A DNA stretch of 38,402 bases from NCBI GenBank assembly GCA_900547315.1, contig URGI01000008.1, positions 1 to 38,402 of the forward strand, given 5' to 3'. Shown piece by piece: positions 7,276 through 15,458 of this stretch. The translations under genes and the position numbers were made by a program. The notes below the pieces were generated by a model. It saw only the letters and a program-made list of their open reading frames with translations. It ran no database searches and was not told where the DNA came from. This stretch comes from an uncultured Eubacteriales bacterium (GTDB lineage: Bacteria; Bacillota; Clostridia; Oscillospirales; Oscillospiraceae). Each line of letters starts with the position of its first letter. Positions within the stretch are counted from its first letter, which is position 1.

Positions 7276-7893
7276 ATGAAAATAACATGGCACGGCCACG
7301 CCTGCTTTTCAATAACTCACGACGGCTATACCGTCGTTATCGACCCGTACAACGCCGACTATACCGCGGGCTACCCCAAACTCCATCTCAAGGCCGACAA
7401 GCTGCTCATCAGCCACGAGCACTACGGCCATAACTGCCGCGAGGCCGTCACCCTGTCGGGGCGTCCGGAGTCGGACTGCCCATTCGAGATAAGCACGCTT
7501 GAGGTGTCGCACGACAGCGTATGCGGCATCATGCGCGGCATGTGCCTGATACACATTCTTGAGGTCGACGGGCTGAAGGCCGTCCACATGGGTGACGTCG
7601 GCACCCAACTCCACAGCGGCGAGATCGGGCGCATATTCGGCGCAGACGCGCTGATGATAACCGCCGGCAGCTGCACCGGGCTTCCCGCGCAGGAATCGTG
7701 GCGGCTGACGGAGGAGGTCTTCCCGAAGGTCATCATCCCCATGCACTACCGCGGCGCACGGCGGCTTGAGCATATCGACGCTTTCACGGACTACTTTGAA
7801 GCGCCCGAAATGATACATTATTATCAAACCAACAGCATAATTATTGACCACGATTCCGAACCGCAGGTCGCGGTGCTGAAATACATGGGTTGA
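7276..7893 (+). CDS. Metallo-beta-lactamase-fold hydrolase-like protein with altered metal motif
   Basis: 205 residues resembling the UPF0173/YtkL-like metal-dependent hydrolase group: it begins MKITWHGHACF and later has VHMGDVGTQLH and IPMHYR. The metal motif HxHxDH reads HEHYGH (residues 47-52), so the Asp ligand is Gly51 (codon GGC at 7426-7428). The other histidines remain. Function is therefore unclear: either a one-metal or non-catalytic variant. Start ATG 7276 is preceded by AGGAGG directly after the MITE copy. The in-frame extension to 7189 runs inside the repeat and is not used. It is followed 135 bp later by an aminotransferase gene. Confidence 0.8.
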   Translation: MKITWHGHACFSITHDGYTVVIDPYNADYTAGYPKLHLKADKLLISHEHYGHNCREAVTLSGRPESDCPFEISTLEVSHDSVCGIMRGMCLIHILEVDGLKAVHMGDVGTQLHSGEIGRIFGADALMITAGSCTGLPAQESWRLTEEVFPKVIIPMHYRGARRLEHIDAFTDYFEAPEMIHYYQTNSIIIDHDSEPQVAVLKYMG

Positions 7894-8028
7894 GCCGCGC
7901 GGCGGCGATTGACAAAACAATGTCAGAAATATCAAGCTTTTTCGCGGCTTTGGGTATTTACTAAACCGCTGTTTTATGCTAATGTAAATATACCGTAAAA
8001 AGTGTAATATCATAAAGGAGGCAGAAAA

Positions 8029-9213
8029 ATGGTTAATTATGCAGACAGAATGAATGAATTGAAAGCCTCGGACGTACGCGAGCTGCTCAAGCTCACCGCC
8101 CGTCCGGAGGTCATCTCCTTTGCCGGCGGCATGCCCGCGCCGGAGCTTTTCCCTGTTGACGATATCAACACCGCTACCGCCGCCGTCCTGCACGAGAACG
8201 GCCGCGCCGCGCTTCAGTACGGCCCCACGGAGGGCTACCTGCCCCTGAGGAAGCAGATCGCCGATCGCCTCGCCGCGAAAAACGGCATCCACACGGACGC
8301 AGACCACATAATGATAACTGCGGGCAGCCAGCAGGGTCTGGACTACTGCGCGCGCCTCTTCCTGAACCCCGGCGACGTGGTCGTGATGGAAAGCCCGTCC
8401 TACCTCGGCGCTATCAGCGCGTTCAAGCCCTGTCAGCCGAAGTTCGTCGAAGTCCCGACTGACGACGGCGGCATGATAATGGAGGAGCTTGACCGCATCC
8501 TCGCCACCACCGAAAACGTGAAGATGATCTACGTCATCCCCGATTTCCAGAACCCCAGTGGACGCACATGGTCTCTTGAGCGCCGCAAGGCTTTCATGGA
8601 GGTCGTGAACAAGTATGAGGTTCCCGTTATCGAGGATAACCCCTACGGCGAGCTGCGCTTCAAGGGCGAGTTCCTGCCCGCACTCAAGACGATGGACACC
8701 AAGGATCTCGTGATCTACCTCGGCACCTTCTCCAAGATCCTCGCCCCCGGCTACCGTCTCGGCTGGATATGCTGCGGTTCCGATATATTCGACAAGATGA
8801 CGCTCATCGCGCAGGCCGCCGTGCTTCAGACCGCCACCGTCTCCATGATGGTCGTCTCCAAGTACCTCGATATGTTCGATCTCGACGCGCATGTCCAGAA
8901 GATCCGCGATACATACCGTCACCGCTGCGACCTGATGATCTCGACCATGGATGAATACTTCCCGAAGGAAGCCAAGTTCACCCGCCCCGAAGGCGGCCTG
9001 TTCACATGGGTCGAGATGCCGGAGTACGTCAACACCCGCGACATGGCGGCCGACGCGCTGGCGCTCAACGTTGCGTTCGTCCCCGGCGACGGCTTCTTCC
9101 CCAACGGCGGCAACTTCCACTGCCTGCGCATGAACTATTCCAACATGCCAGACGACAGGATCGTCGAGGGCGTGAAACGCCTCGCGGAGGTTATGAAAAA
9201 ATACATCAAGTAA
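8029..9213 (+). CDS. PLP-dependent aminotransferase, class I/II (LysN/ARO8-like)
   Basis: 394 residues of fold-type I aminotransferase. Visible marks are FAGGMPAPELFP and YGPTEGYLPLR near the N-terminus, PDFQNPSGRTWS (Asn175), the IEDNPYGELR segment, and the PLP lysine Lys236 in GTFSKILAPGYRLGW. This pattern matches the subgroup containing 2-aminoadipate and aromatic or multisubstrate aminotransferases (also the catalytic half of MocR regulators), but there is no N-terminal DNA-binding domain here. Substrate cannot be deduced. AAAGGAGG precedes the ATG at 8029. A thioesterase gene follows after 15 bp and is likely cotranscribed. Confidence 0.9.
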   Translation: MVNYADRMNELKASDVRELLKLTARPEVISFAGGMPAPELFPVDDINTATAAVLHENGRAALQYGPTEGYLPLRKQIADRLAAKNGIHTDADHIMITAGSQQGLDYCARLFLNPGDVVVMESPSYLGAISAFKPCQPKFVEVPTDDGGMIMEELDRILATTENVKMIYVIPDFQNPSGRTWSLERRKAFMEVVNKYEVPVIEDNPYGELRFKGEFLPALKTMDTKDLVIYLGTFSKILAPGYRLGWICCGSDIFDKMTLIAQAAVLQTATVSMMVVSKYLDMFDLDAHVQKIRDTYRHRCDLMISTMDEYFPKEAKFTRPEGGLFTWVEMPEYVNTRDMAADALALNVAFVPGDGFFPNGGNFHCLRMNYSNMPDDRIVEGVKRLAEVMKKYIK

Positions 9214-9228
9214 AAGGAACGGAATTCT

Positions 9229-9618
9229 ATGGAGCTTGGTATAAAGGGCACTGCCGAAACGGTAGTCGTCTATGAGAATACCGCCGCCGCGGTCGGCAGC
9301 GGCGCGCTTGAGGTCTTTTCCACGCCCAGCATGATAGCGCTGATGGAGAAGGCGTCCAGAGAACTGGTGCAGCCCTATCTCGAAGAGGGACAGAGCACCG
9401 TCGGCACGCGCCTTGAGGTCTCGCACGTTGCGGCTTCCCCGATCGGCGCGCACATCCACGCGGAGAGCACGCTGGTCGAGATCGACCGCCGTATGCTGAC
9501 CTTCGAGGTGAAGGCATATGCAGACGGAGAGCTGATCGGCGAAGGCCGTCACCAGCGCTGCATCATCTACGCCGAGCGCTTCATGGAAAAAGCGCTGGCA
9601 AAGCAGAAAAAGGCTTGA
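9229..9618 (+). CDS. FlK-type hotdog-fold acyl-CoA thioesterase
   Basis: 129 residues, a single hotdog domain related to the fluoroacetyl-CoA thioesterase FlK. The FlK catalytic triad Thr42/Glu50/His76 corresponds here to Thr32 (VFSTPSMIALME), Glu40 and His66 (EVSHVAASPIG), with the same spacing. This is strong evidence for thioesterase chemistry. Specificity for fluoroacetate is not implied, since most homologues in gut bacteria have no such context and probably hydrolyse other short acyl-CoAs. AAAAGGAACGG precedes the ATG. It lies 15 bp after the aminotransferase, suggesting a shared pathway such as amino-acid catabolism or detoxification of a CoA thioester. Confidence 0.85.
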   Translation: MELGIKGTAETVVVYENTAAAVGSGALEVFSTPSMIALMEKASRELVQPYLEEGQSTVGTRLEVSHVAASPIGAHIHAESTLVEIDRRMLTFEVKAYADGELIGEGRHQRCIIYAERFMEKALAKQKKA

Positions 9619-9621
9619 ATC

Positions 9622-9659
9622 AAAAGCTCCCTGCGGGGCATCCCGCTGGGAGCTTTTTA
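9622..9659 (+). terminator. Terminator after the thioesterase gene
   Basis: AAAGCTCCC-t-GCGGG / CCCGC-t-GGGAGCTTTTT with a 4-base loop. The T-run is on the plus side. The convergent amylase gene ends 12 bp farther. Confidence 0.85.
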
Positions 9660-9671
9660 TATTTCAACTGC

Positions 9672-10952
9672 TCACGCTTCAAATATGATCGGCCGGCCAT
9701 CGGATCTTATGCGGCTGTCCTTGACCGTGACGCGCGAGCCGTCTATAAGGTTCTCGTATTCGCCGTCCGGCGCCTCGATCTTTACCTCCGCGCATTCGGA
9801 GCGCAGGCTGAACACGCCGAAGAAGCGCTTCCCATCTCCTCCGCGTTCGAGCACGGCGATATTGTGCTCGTCGCCCGCCGAAGCGACGAAGTAGTCCGCG
9901 CAGCCGAAGCGGCGCTTTATCCCATGCAGCCGCGCCAGCAGCGCGCTCATATCGCGCCCCGTATCGCGGTCGATCGGCTCCCGCTCAAACAGGCTCGGCA
10001 GATGGCTGTTCTCAAACTCCTGTCCGGCGTATATCAGGGTCGTGCCCTTGAGAAAATACAGGAACGCCGTGTAGTTCACGAGATCGCACTCCCGCTCCAC
10101 GGACGAGCATATACGCGGCTGATCGTGGTTCTCAAGGAAGCGCAGCTTGTTATAATTTGCGGGATAGATAGCTTCCTGGAAATTCAGCATGTCGAGATAA
10201 TAGCTCAGCACTGCCTCCCCGCGCAGATATTTGTCAAAGGCCTCGCGCACGTCGTATTCATATTCGATGTCGAAGGCTTCGAACTCGTCATAGTCCAGCG
10301 CGGAATATATCCCCTGCCTGCGCGCAAAGCAGCCGAAGCCCCGATGCACGGTCTCCGCGAGCCATATGCAGTCCGGATTGACCTTTTCGACCGCGGCGCG
10401 CGCCTCCAGCCAGAACTCCAGCGGCACGAACGACGCCACATCGCAGCGGAAGCCGTCGACTATCCCTGCCCACATCACGAGCGACTCTATCTGATAATCC
10501 CACAGTTCGCGTTTGCCGTAGTCGAGATCAATAACATCCGCCCAGTCGCCTATCTTGTTGCCCGGACGCCCATCCGCGCCGTGGTAGAACCACTCCGGAT
10601 GCTCCCGAAACAGCGTGGAATCAGGCGAGGTGTGGTTATATACCACGTCTATCATGCATTTCATGCCGCGCGCGTGTATCTCGTCCACGAGTGCGCGGAA
10701 ATCCTCCATTGTGCCGTACGCAGGGTTTACCTCGCGGTAATCGCGATTCGCATAGGGACAGCCGAGACTGCCTTTCTTCCCCTCTACCCCGATGGGATGA
10801 ATGGGCATGAACCAGATAATATCCGTCCCCAGCGCCTTGATGCGGTCAAGATCGGGAATCACCGCGCGGAAGGTTCCCTCCGGCGTATGGCTGCGGACAT
10901 AGATTGAATAGATAACCTGTCTCTGAAGCTTTGGATCGGTATGTGCGGCCAT
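9672..10952 (-). CDS. Alpha-amylase-family glycoside hydrolase (GH13), cytoplasmic
   Basis: 426 residues with no signal peptide, so it acts on intracellular alpha-glucans or oligosaccharides. The GH13 conserved regions are all present: DVVYNH (residues 102-107), GFRCDVAS with nucleophile Asp171, WLAET with acid/base Glu200, and LENHDQ with Asp277. The C-terminal part is a short beta domain. The exact activity (amylase, neopullulanase or glucosidase type) cannot be assigned. AAGGAGGAG precedes the ATG at 10952. Transcribed convergently with the thioesterase and divergently from the M42 peptidase. Confidence 0.9.
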   Translation of the reverse strand: MAAHTDPKLQRQVIYSIYVRSHTPEGTFRAVIPDLDRIKALGTDIIWFMPIHPIGVEGKKGSLGCPYANRDYREVNPAYGTMEDFRALVDEIHARGMKCMIDVVYNHTSPDSTLFREHPEWFYHGADGRPGNKIGDWADVIDLDYGKRELWDYQIESLVMWAGIVDGFRCDVASFVPLEFWLEARAAVEKVNPDCIWLAETVHRGFGCFARRQGIYSALDYDEFEAFDIEYEYDVREAFDKYLRGEAVLSYYLDMLNFQEAIYPANYNKLRFLENHDQPRICSSVERECDLVNYTAFLYFLKGTTLIYAGQEFENSHLPSLFEREPIDRDTGRDMSALLARLHGIKRRFGCADYFVASAGDEHNIAVLERGGDGKRFFGVFSLRSECAEVKIEAPDGEYENLIDGSRVTVKDSRIRSDGRPIIFEA

Positions 10953-10989
10953 GGCTTTCTCCTCCTTGATTTTTCCTGAGCTATAAATT

Positions 10990-11018
10990 ATAATAATCAG
11001 AAATTACGGTTTTTTCAA
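10990..11018 (-). promoter_or_regulatory. Promoter of the GH13 gene
   Basis: Minus strand TTGAAA (11018-11013), 17-bp spacer, TATTAT (10995-10990), with a further TATAAT three bases downstream. Confidence 0.55.
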
Positions 11019-11056
11019 GTATAAGCTGTAAATATAAAGAAAGAAGATCATAACTT

Positions 11057-12094
11057 ATGGACAAAACTTATTCCGATTACGCGGCCTCAAAAACCGTAGA
11101 ACTGCTTGGTATCGACAGTCCCACCGGCTTCACCGCAAAGGCCGCAGAATGGGTGAAGGCTCAGTTTGAAGCCCTCGGCTACACTGCAAGCATCACAGAA
11201 AAGGGCGGCGTGCTCATCGAACTCGACGGCGAGAATGCTGCCGACGCGCTGCTGCTCGAGGCTCACACCGACACGCTCGGTGGAATGGTGGCCGAGATCA
11301 AGAGCAACGGCCGCCTCCGCCTGACTAATCTCGGCGGGCTGTGCGCCGCAAACTGCGAGACTGAGAACGCGCGGCTGTACACCCGCGGCGGCGCGGTCAT
11401 CGAGGGTACGCTCCAGCTCTGCAATGCCTCCATCCATGTCAACGGCGACTTCGCCGACACCAAGCGCAGCTTCGACACGACCGAGCTTGTGCTGGATGAG
11501 GACGTCAAGTCCGCCGAAGACACCCGCGCGCTCGGCGTCGAGGTCGGCGACTTCGTGTGCTTTGACCCGCGCACGAGGATAACAAAATCCGGATACATAA
11601 AGAGCCGTTTCCTGGACGACAAGCTCTCCGTTGGCATTCTGCTCGGCCTTGCGAAATACATGAAGGACACCGGCGCGAAGCCTGAGCGCCGCGTCTACGC
11701 GCACATCACCGTATACGAAGAGGTCGGCCATGGCGGCGCAGGCTCCGTTCCCACGGGCGTGACCGAGGCGATAAGCGTCGACATGGGCTGCATCGGCGAC
11801 GGGCTTCAGTGCACTGAGAGACAGGTGTCCATCTGCGCGAAGGACTCCGGTGGCCCTTACAGCTACGAGGTGGTCGGCAAGCTAATAGACGCCGCAAAGG
11901 CCGAGGGTGCGGACTACGCGGTCGATGTATACCCGCACTACGGCTCCGACGTGGAGGCCACACTCGGCTCCGGCTGCGATATCCGCCACGGGCTTATCGG
12001 CGCGGGCGTCTACGCGAGCCACGGCTACGAGCGCAGCCATCTCGACGGCGTTTACAACACGCTGAAGGTGCTGAAGGGCTATCTCAAAATATAA
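11057..12094 (+). CDS. M42-family metallo-aminopeptidase
   Basis: 345 residues of the M42 (FrvX/glutamyl and deblocking aminopeptidase) family, cytoplasmic oligomeric enzymes trimming peptides. Metal and catalytic residues are visible: His70 and Asp72 in EAHTDTLGGM, the bridging Asp in RFLDDKLS (187/188), Glu221-Glu222 in YEEVGHGG, Asp242 in VDMG, and the last His in YERSHLDG. The ribosome binding site is weak (AAGAAAGAAGA, about 9-17 bases upstream). No other start fits better. Monocistronic; the next gene has its own consensus promoter. Confidence 0.92.
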   Translation: MDKTYSDYAASKTVELLGIDSPTGFTAKAAEWVKAQFEALGYTASITEKGGVLIELDGENAADALLLEAHTDTLGGMVAEIKSNGRLRLTNLGGLCAANCETENARLYTRGGAVIEGTLQLCNASIHVNGDFADTKRSFDTTELVLDEDVKSAEDTRALGVEVGDFVCFDPRTRITKSGYIKSRFLDDKLSVGILLGLAKYMKDTGAKPERRVYAHITVYEEVGHGGAGSVPTGVTEAISVDMGCIGDGLQCTERQVSICAKDSGGPYSYEVVGKLIDAAKAEGADYAVDVYPHYGSDVEATLGSGCDIRHGLIGAGVYASHGYERSHLDGVYNTLKVLKGYLKI

Positions 12095-12106
12095 ATTTAT
12101 ATTATG

Positions 12107-12135
12107 TTGAATACTCTGCGCGATTCTGTTATAAT
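12107..12135 (+). promoter_or_regulatory. Sigma-A-type promoter of the DivIVA-like gene
   Basis: TTGAAT (12107-12112), 17-bp spacer, TATAAT (12130-12135), 35 bp before the ATG at 12170. Confidence 0.75.
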
Positions 12136-12169
12136 TCTTCTATAAAACTCCAAATGCGAGGAGATAAAA

Positions 12170-12721
12170 ATGGCTCTCGATCAAAAATATTTTGACGACA
12201 TCAATATCGACGTCGTCAAGAAAAAATATTATAACGCCAACAAGGTCAACGCCGTGCTGGAGGATATTCGCGAGCAGGCGCTGCGTCTGGAAGAAGAAAA
12301 CAGGAACCTGCGCGAGCAGCTCGAATCTCTCAGCAGCCGCAAGGAGGAGATCGGCGACGCGATACTCTCCGCGAAAACCGTGTCCCAGCAAATCATATCC
12401 GACGCCTGCGTCCAGAGCGAAAAGCTCCTCAACGACAGCCGCCTGAAGGCCAAGCAGATAATCGCCGCCGCACAGGAGAAGAAGGAGCACCTTCTCGCCG
12501 AGGCCGCCGAACGGCAGGAATACTGCGTGCGGCAGGCGGAAAAGCTGTACTCCGGCATGCGCGAGCGTCAGCTTGAGAGCATCGAGGCGCTGGACGACGA
12601 CTGGCAGAGCTTCCTCTGCGGACTGATGGACAGCGAAGGCTCCGGCCCCTCGGAGGAGGAGTTGTCCGCCAAGGTCGGCGCGATCGCGCGCGAGCTTGCG
12701 GAAATAGACGACGCCGAGTAA
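12170..12721 (+). CDS. DivIVA-domain-like coiled-coil protein
   Basis: 183 residues, almost wholly alpha-helical. The N-terminus (about residues 8-50: FDDINIDVVKKKYYNANKVNAVLEDI) resembles the DivIVA lipid-binding region and the following heptads form a coiled coil to about residue 130, ending in an acidic tail. DivIVA-like proteins mark curved membrane at septum and poles. Assignment to the superfamily is reasonable but not to a specific member (the canonical divIVA neighbours sepF and ylmH are absent). GAGGAG precedes the ATG. Single-gene unit with its own promoter and terminator. Confidence 0.75.
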   Translation: MALDQKYFDDINIDVVKKKYYNANKVNAVLEDIREQALRLEEENRNLREQLESLSSRKEEIGDAILSAKTVSQQIISDACVQSEKLLNDSRLKAKQIIAAAQEKKEHLLAEAAERQEYCVRQAEKLYSGMRERQLESIEALDDDWQSFLCGLMDSEGSGPSEEELSAKVGAIARELAEIDDAE

Positions 12722-12737
12722 CTCGACAATATTAAGC

Positions 12738-12771
12738 AAAAAATCTCCGGTCGGATGACCGGAGATTTTTT
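12738..12771. terminator. Bidirectional terminator between the DivIVA-like gene and acpP
   Basis: AAAAAATCTCCGGTC, GGAT loop, GACCGGAGATTTTTT. A- and T-runs on both sides allow it to end both convergent transcripts, including the rpmH-to-acpP operon. Confidence 0.9.
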
Positions 12772-12788
12772 ATGCCTTTGATCGGGAA

Positions 12789-13013
12789 TTACTGAAGCTT
12801 TTCGAGATAGTCCACGATCCTGCCGACCGTATAGAGCTGAGCTGCGTCATTATCGGAGATGGCGATGCCGAACTCGTCCTCAAGGGACATGATAAGCTCA
12901 ACAACGTCCAGCGAGTCCGCGCCCAGATCGTCAATAAGGTTGGTGTCCATGGTTATGGATTCGGGGTCAAGCTCAAACTGCTGTGCCAGAACGGATTTAA
13001 CCTTTTCAAACAT
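12789..13013 (-). CDS. acpP: Acyl carrier protein
   Basis: 74 residues, acidic, four-helix ACP. Ser in the GADSLDVVEL motif (Ser34) is the 4'-phosphopantetheine attachment site. It carries acyl chains in fatty-acid synthesis. GGAGG lies seven bases before the ATG at 13013. It is the last gene of the rpmH-rnpA-yidD-yidC-jag group, 30 bp downstream of jag, not in a fab or plsX-rnc cluster, which is an unusual position. Confidence 0.95.
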   Translation of the reverse strand: MFEKVKSVLAQQFELDPESITMDTNLIDDLGADSLDVVELIMSLEDEFGIAISDNDAAQLYTVGRIVDYLEKLQ

Positions 13014-13043
13014 TGTTATTCCTCCAGTGTTTTTATACGGACG

Positions 13044-13790
13044 TCAGGCCCATTCACGGCTCTGCGGCTTGTTCCCGCCTTCGGGCTTGACATAGGACAC
13101 GACAACGCGGCGGTTCGGCTCCACGCCAGTGGAGCTGGTGGTAACGCCCTCGTAATTCTGAAGCGCGGTGTGGATGACATGGCGCTCATAGGAATTCATC
13201 GGCTCAAGAGCCATGCTGCGCTTATACTTGATGGCCTTCTCCGCCATCTTCTCGGCAAGCTTGGTGAGGGATTCCTCGCGCTTGCTGCGGTAATTCTCGG
13301 CGTCAACGCTGATGTGCAGATGTTTCTCGCTGCCGCGGTTAACAACGTAGTTTGTGAGGTGCTGTATCGCGTCGAGCGTCTCGCCGCGGCGGCCGATTAT
13401 CGCGCCCATGCCGCTGCCGGAAAGCTCAACGTTGATCCCGCCGTTATCACGCGCGGAAATGGCGATGTTCGCCTTGATGCCCATGCGGTCTAACAGGCCG
13501 GTCAGGAACTGGCGAACTGCGGCATAGTCGGCAGGCTCATCCACCACCGGAGCGCTGACCTCGACCTCGACCGTCTCAACGACCACGTTCTCCTCGACAG
13601 GCGCCGGTTCATCCTCCGCCTCGTAACTCACGCGGACGACCGCAGGAGATGCGCCGATGCCCAGAAATCCGGACTTGGCACGTTCGAGGATCTCCACGGA
13701 TACGTCGTCGCGGTCAAGACCCAGCTCCGCGAGAGCGGCGTTTATCGCATCGTCCTCGGTACGGCCGGTCTTTTCCAAAGTTTTGATCAT
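13044..13790 (-). CDS. jag: RNA-binding protein Jag/KhpB (EloR)
   Basis: 248 residues with the three expected parts: Jag-N domain (about 1-50, EKTGRTEDDAINAALAELG and GFLGIGA), an acidic linker, a KH-II domain (about 105-165, with GAIIGRRGETLDAIQHL) and an R3H domain (about 175-240, NSYERHVIH). Jag/KhpB binds RNA together with KhpA and affects cell elongation and division. Located 15 bp behind yidC as in most Firmicutes. Its usual downstream partner mnmE is replaced here by acpP. AGGAG precedes the ATG. Confidence 0.95.
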   Translation of the reverse strand: MIKTLEKTGRTEDDAINAALAELGLDRDDVSVEILERAKSGFLGIGASPAVVRVSYEAEDEPAPVEENVVVETVEVEVSAPVVDEPADYAAVRQFLTGLLDRMGIKANIAISARDNGGINVELSGSGMGAIIGRRGETLDAIQHLTNYVVNRGSEKHLHISVDAENYRSKREESLTKLAEKMAEKAIKYKRSMALEPMNSYERHVIHTALQNYEGVTTSSTGVEPNRRVVVSYVKPEGGNKPQSREWA

Positions 13791-13805
13791 ATCGTAATTC
13801 TCCTA

Positions 13806-15200
13806 TTATTCTTCTTTGTCCTCTGCGGGCTCTTCCGCGGGAGTCTCCTCCACGGCGGCTTCGGCTTCCGCTTCGGTGTTCTGCTCGGCCTGAAGCGCGG
13901 TGTCCTCGCTGACGAGCACTTCCTCGGCGACGGTCTCGTCTATGGAGGCTGCGCCTTCGGACTCTGCCGCGGCGGCGATCGTCGCCTCTTCGGCGGCTTC
14001 GGGATTCACGAAGCGATCCTCAACGTAGGCGCGGCCGCGGGCATAGCGGCGGTTGCCGACCTGAGAGGCAGGCTTCTCATTTTCCTTTATGCCAAGGCGC
14101 TCACGGCGCGCGGCGCGCTCCGCCTTATCGAGGGCGGCCTTACGCTCGTCGCTCTTCTGCTTCTCACTGGCCTGGATTTTCTTCTTGCTGGTGTTGACGT
14201 TCTTCTCGGTCTTGCCTTCGGCGCGGAGACGTTCGGTCTCCAGACGCTTTGCCTCCAGCTCCTTTTCACGGGCGCTGCGAGCGGCCTGACGGATCTTGTC
14301 CTCCTCGTCGAGCTTCTTCTTGTAGACCTTGGTCAGCGTGTAGTCACGGATGATGCCGAACACACTGTTTGCGATCCAGTAGATACCCATTGCGGCAGGC
14401 ATGACGAAGCAGATCCAGATGGACATGAGGGGCATGACGATGTTCATGCTCTTCATGGTAGCTGCGGCCTGATCTCCGGCGGCGCCTGCGGAGGGGGTGG
14501 GGTTGATGGCATTGCTGATCTTCATGGAGGCCCAGGAGAGGAACGCGGAAATGATCGGGATAAGGAACAGTCCCAGAGCGGGCAGCCAAACTGAGGTATC
14601 GCTCCAGTCGGTGTTGAAGAAGAAGTTCCACTTCGGCTGGTCGCCGAGGTTGAGACCGAGGAAGCTGAAGTCAATATTCATCAGTCCGTCGATCTTGCCG
14701 GCAAGAGCCGTCTGGATCTCATCCCAATGCTGATGGGCGAGGTTTGCGAGCTTTATCTCCGCATAGGCGTCAGCCTTGGCGGGGATAGTGTAAAGTCCTG
14801 CGCTGACAAAATAGTCCTGAAGCGTGGTGACAACGCTCTCCGCAGCGAACATCATACGGGTGATGGGCTGGCGGATGACGGCATACAGCGCGATGAGGAT
14901 GGGGAACGGAATAAGAGACCAGAGGCAGCCGGACATGGGGTGGATGCCCTCTTCGCGGTAGAGCTTCTGCATCTCCTGATTGAGCTTCTGGGGGTTGCCT
15001 TCATGGCGGCGCTGAAGCTCCTGAAGCTGGGGCTGGATACGGGTCTGGCGCATCATGCTCTTCTTGCTCTTGGCCATGAACGGGGAAAGGATAAGGTTGA
15101 CGACCAGTGCGAAGAGGATGACGGCGACTCCGTAGTTGCCAGTAAGCTCATAGAGCTTGACCATCAGCCATGCAAACGGTTTAGTGATTATCGCCCACAT
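13806..15200 (-). CDS. yidC: YidC/Oxa1-family membrane protein insertase with long charged C-terminal tail
   Basis: 464 residues. The conserved YidC core occupies about 1-295, with membrane segments near 20-40, 90-112, 210-235, 253-285 and an amphipathic cytoplasmic hairpin (MAKSKKSMMRQTRIQPQLQ). It inserts proteins into the membrane alone or with SecYEG. There is no lipobox at the N-terminus, unlike Bacillus SpoIIIJ. The tail from about 300 onward is unusually long: first highly basic and helical (about 300-390), then acidic and Ala/Glu-rich to the end, possibly binding ribosomes. AAGGAG precedes the ATG. Between yidD and jag. Confidence 0.95.
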   Translation of the reverse strand: MWAIITKPFAWLMVKLYELTGNYGVAVILFALVVNLILSPFMAKSKKSMMRQTRIQPQLQELQRRHEGNPQKLNQEMQKLYREEGIHPMSGCLWSLIPFPILIALYAVIRQPITRMMFAAESVVTTLQDYFVSAGLYTIPAKADAYAEIKLANLAHQHWDEIQTALAGKIDGLMNIDFSFLGLNLGDQPKWNFFFNTDWSDTSVWLPALGLFLIPIISAFLSWASMKISNAINPTPSAGAAGDQAAATMKSMNIVMPLMSIWICFVMPAAMGIYWIANSVFGIIRDYTLTKVYKKKLDEEDKIRQAARSAREKELEAKRLETERLRAEGKTEKNVNTSKKKIQASEKQKSDERKAALDKAERAARRERLGIKENEKPASQVGNRRYARGRAYVEDRFVNPEAAEEATIAAAAESEGAASIDETVAEEVLVSEDTALQAEQNTEAEAEAAVEETPAEEPAEDKEE

Positions 15201-15239
15201 AGTAACTCCTTAAATGTGTGTAGATAGGGGTCGATCCCG

Positions 15240-15458
15240 TCAGGGCACGGGGTCATAGATGTCATAGTCGTCCGAATGGAACGGATGACAGCGCGTGATG
15301 CGCTTCAAGGCCAGCCAGCCTCCCTTGAGCGGGCCGTATTTTTCGATCGCCTCAAGCGCGTATTGCGAACAGGTCGGGATGAAGCGGCAGCAGGGCGGAC
15401 GCGCGGGAGATATCCTGCGCTGATAAAAGCGGATGGCGGCGAGCATGAATTTCTTCAC
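15240..15458 (-). CDS. yidD: Membrane protein insertion efficiency factor YidD
   Basis: 72 residues with the family pattern RFYQRRISPARPPCCRF and PTCSQYALEAIEKYGPLKGG, ending in HPFHSDDYDIYDPVP. It assists YidC at the inner face of the membrane. The start is a GTG at 15458 that overlaps the rnpA stop (GTGA) and has GGGAGG seven bases upstream. Upstream in-frame codons to 15572 belong to the rnpA sequence in another frame and are not part of the gene. Confidence 0.93.
   Translation of the reverse strand: MKKFMLAAIRFYQRRISPARPPCCRFIPTCSQYALEAIEKYGPLKGGWLALKRITRCHPFHSDDYDIYDPVP

Noticed and set aside
7910..8028. Promoter with TTGACA at 7910 for the aminotransferase
   Set aside because: No acceptable -10 box at 16-18 bp; other candidates are weak, so the promoter is left unassigned.
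7309..9552. Open frame of 747 codons on the minus strand
   Set aside because: Runs across three good plus-strand genes and their intergenic regions; antisense shadow of GC-rich coding sequence.
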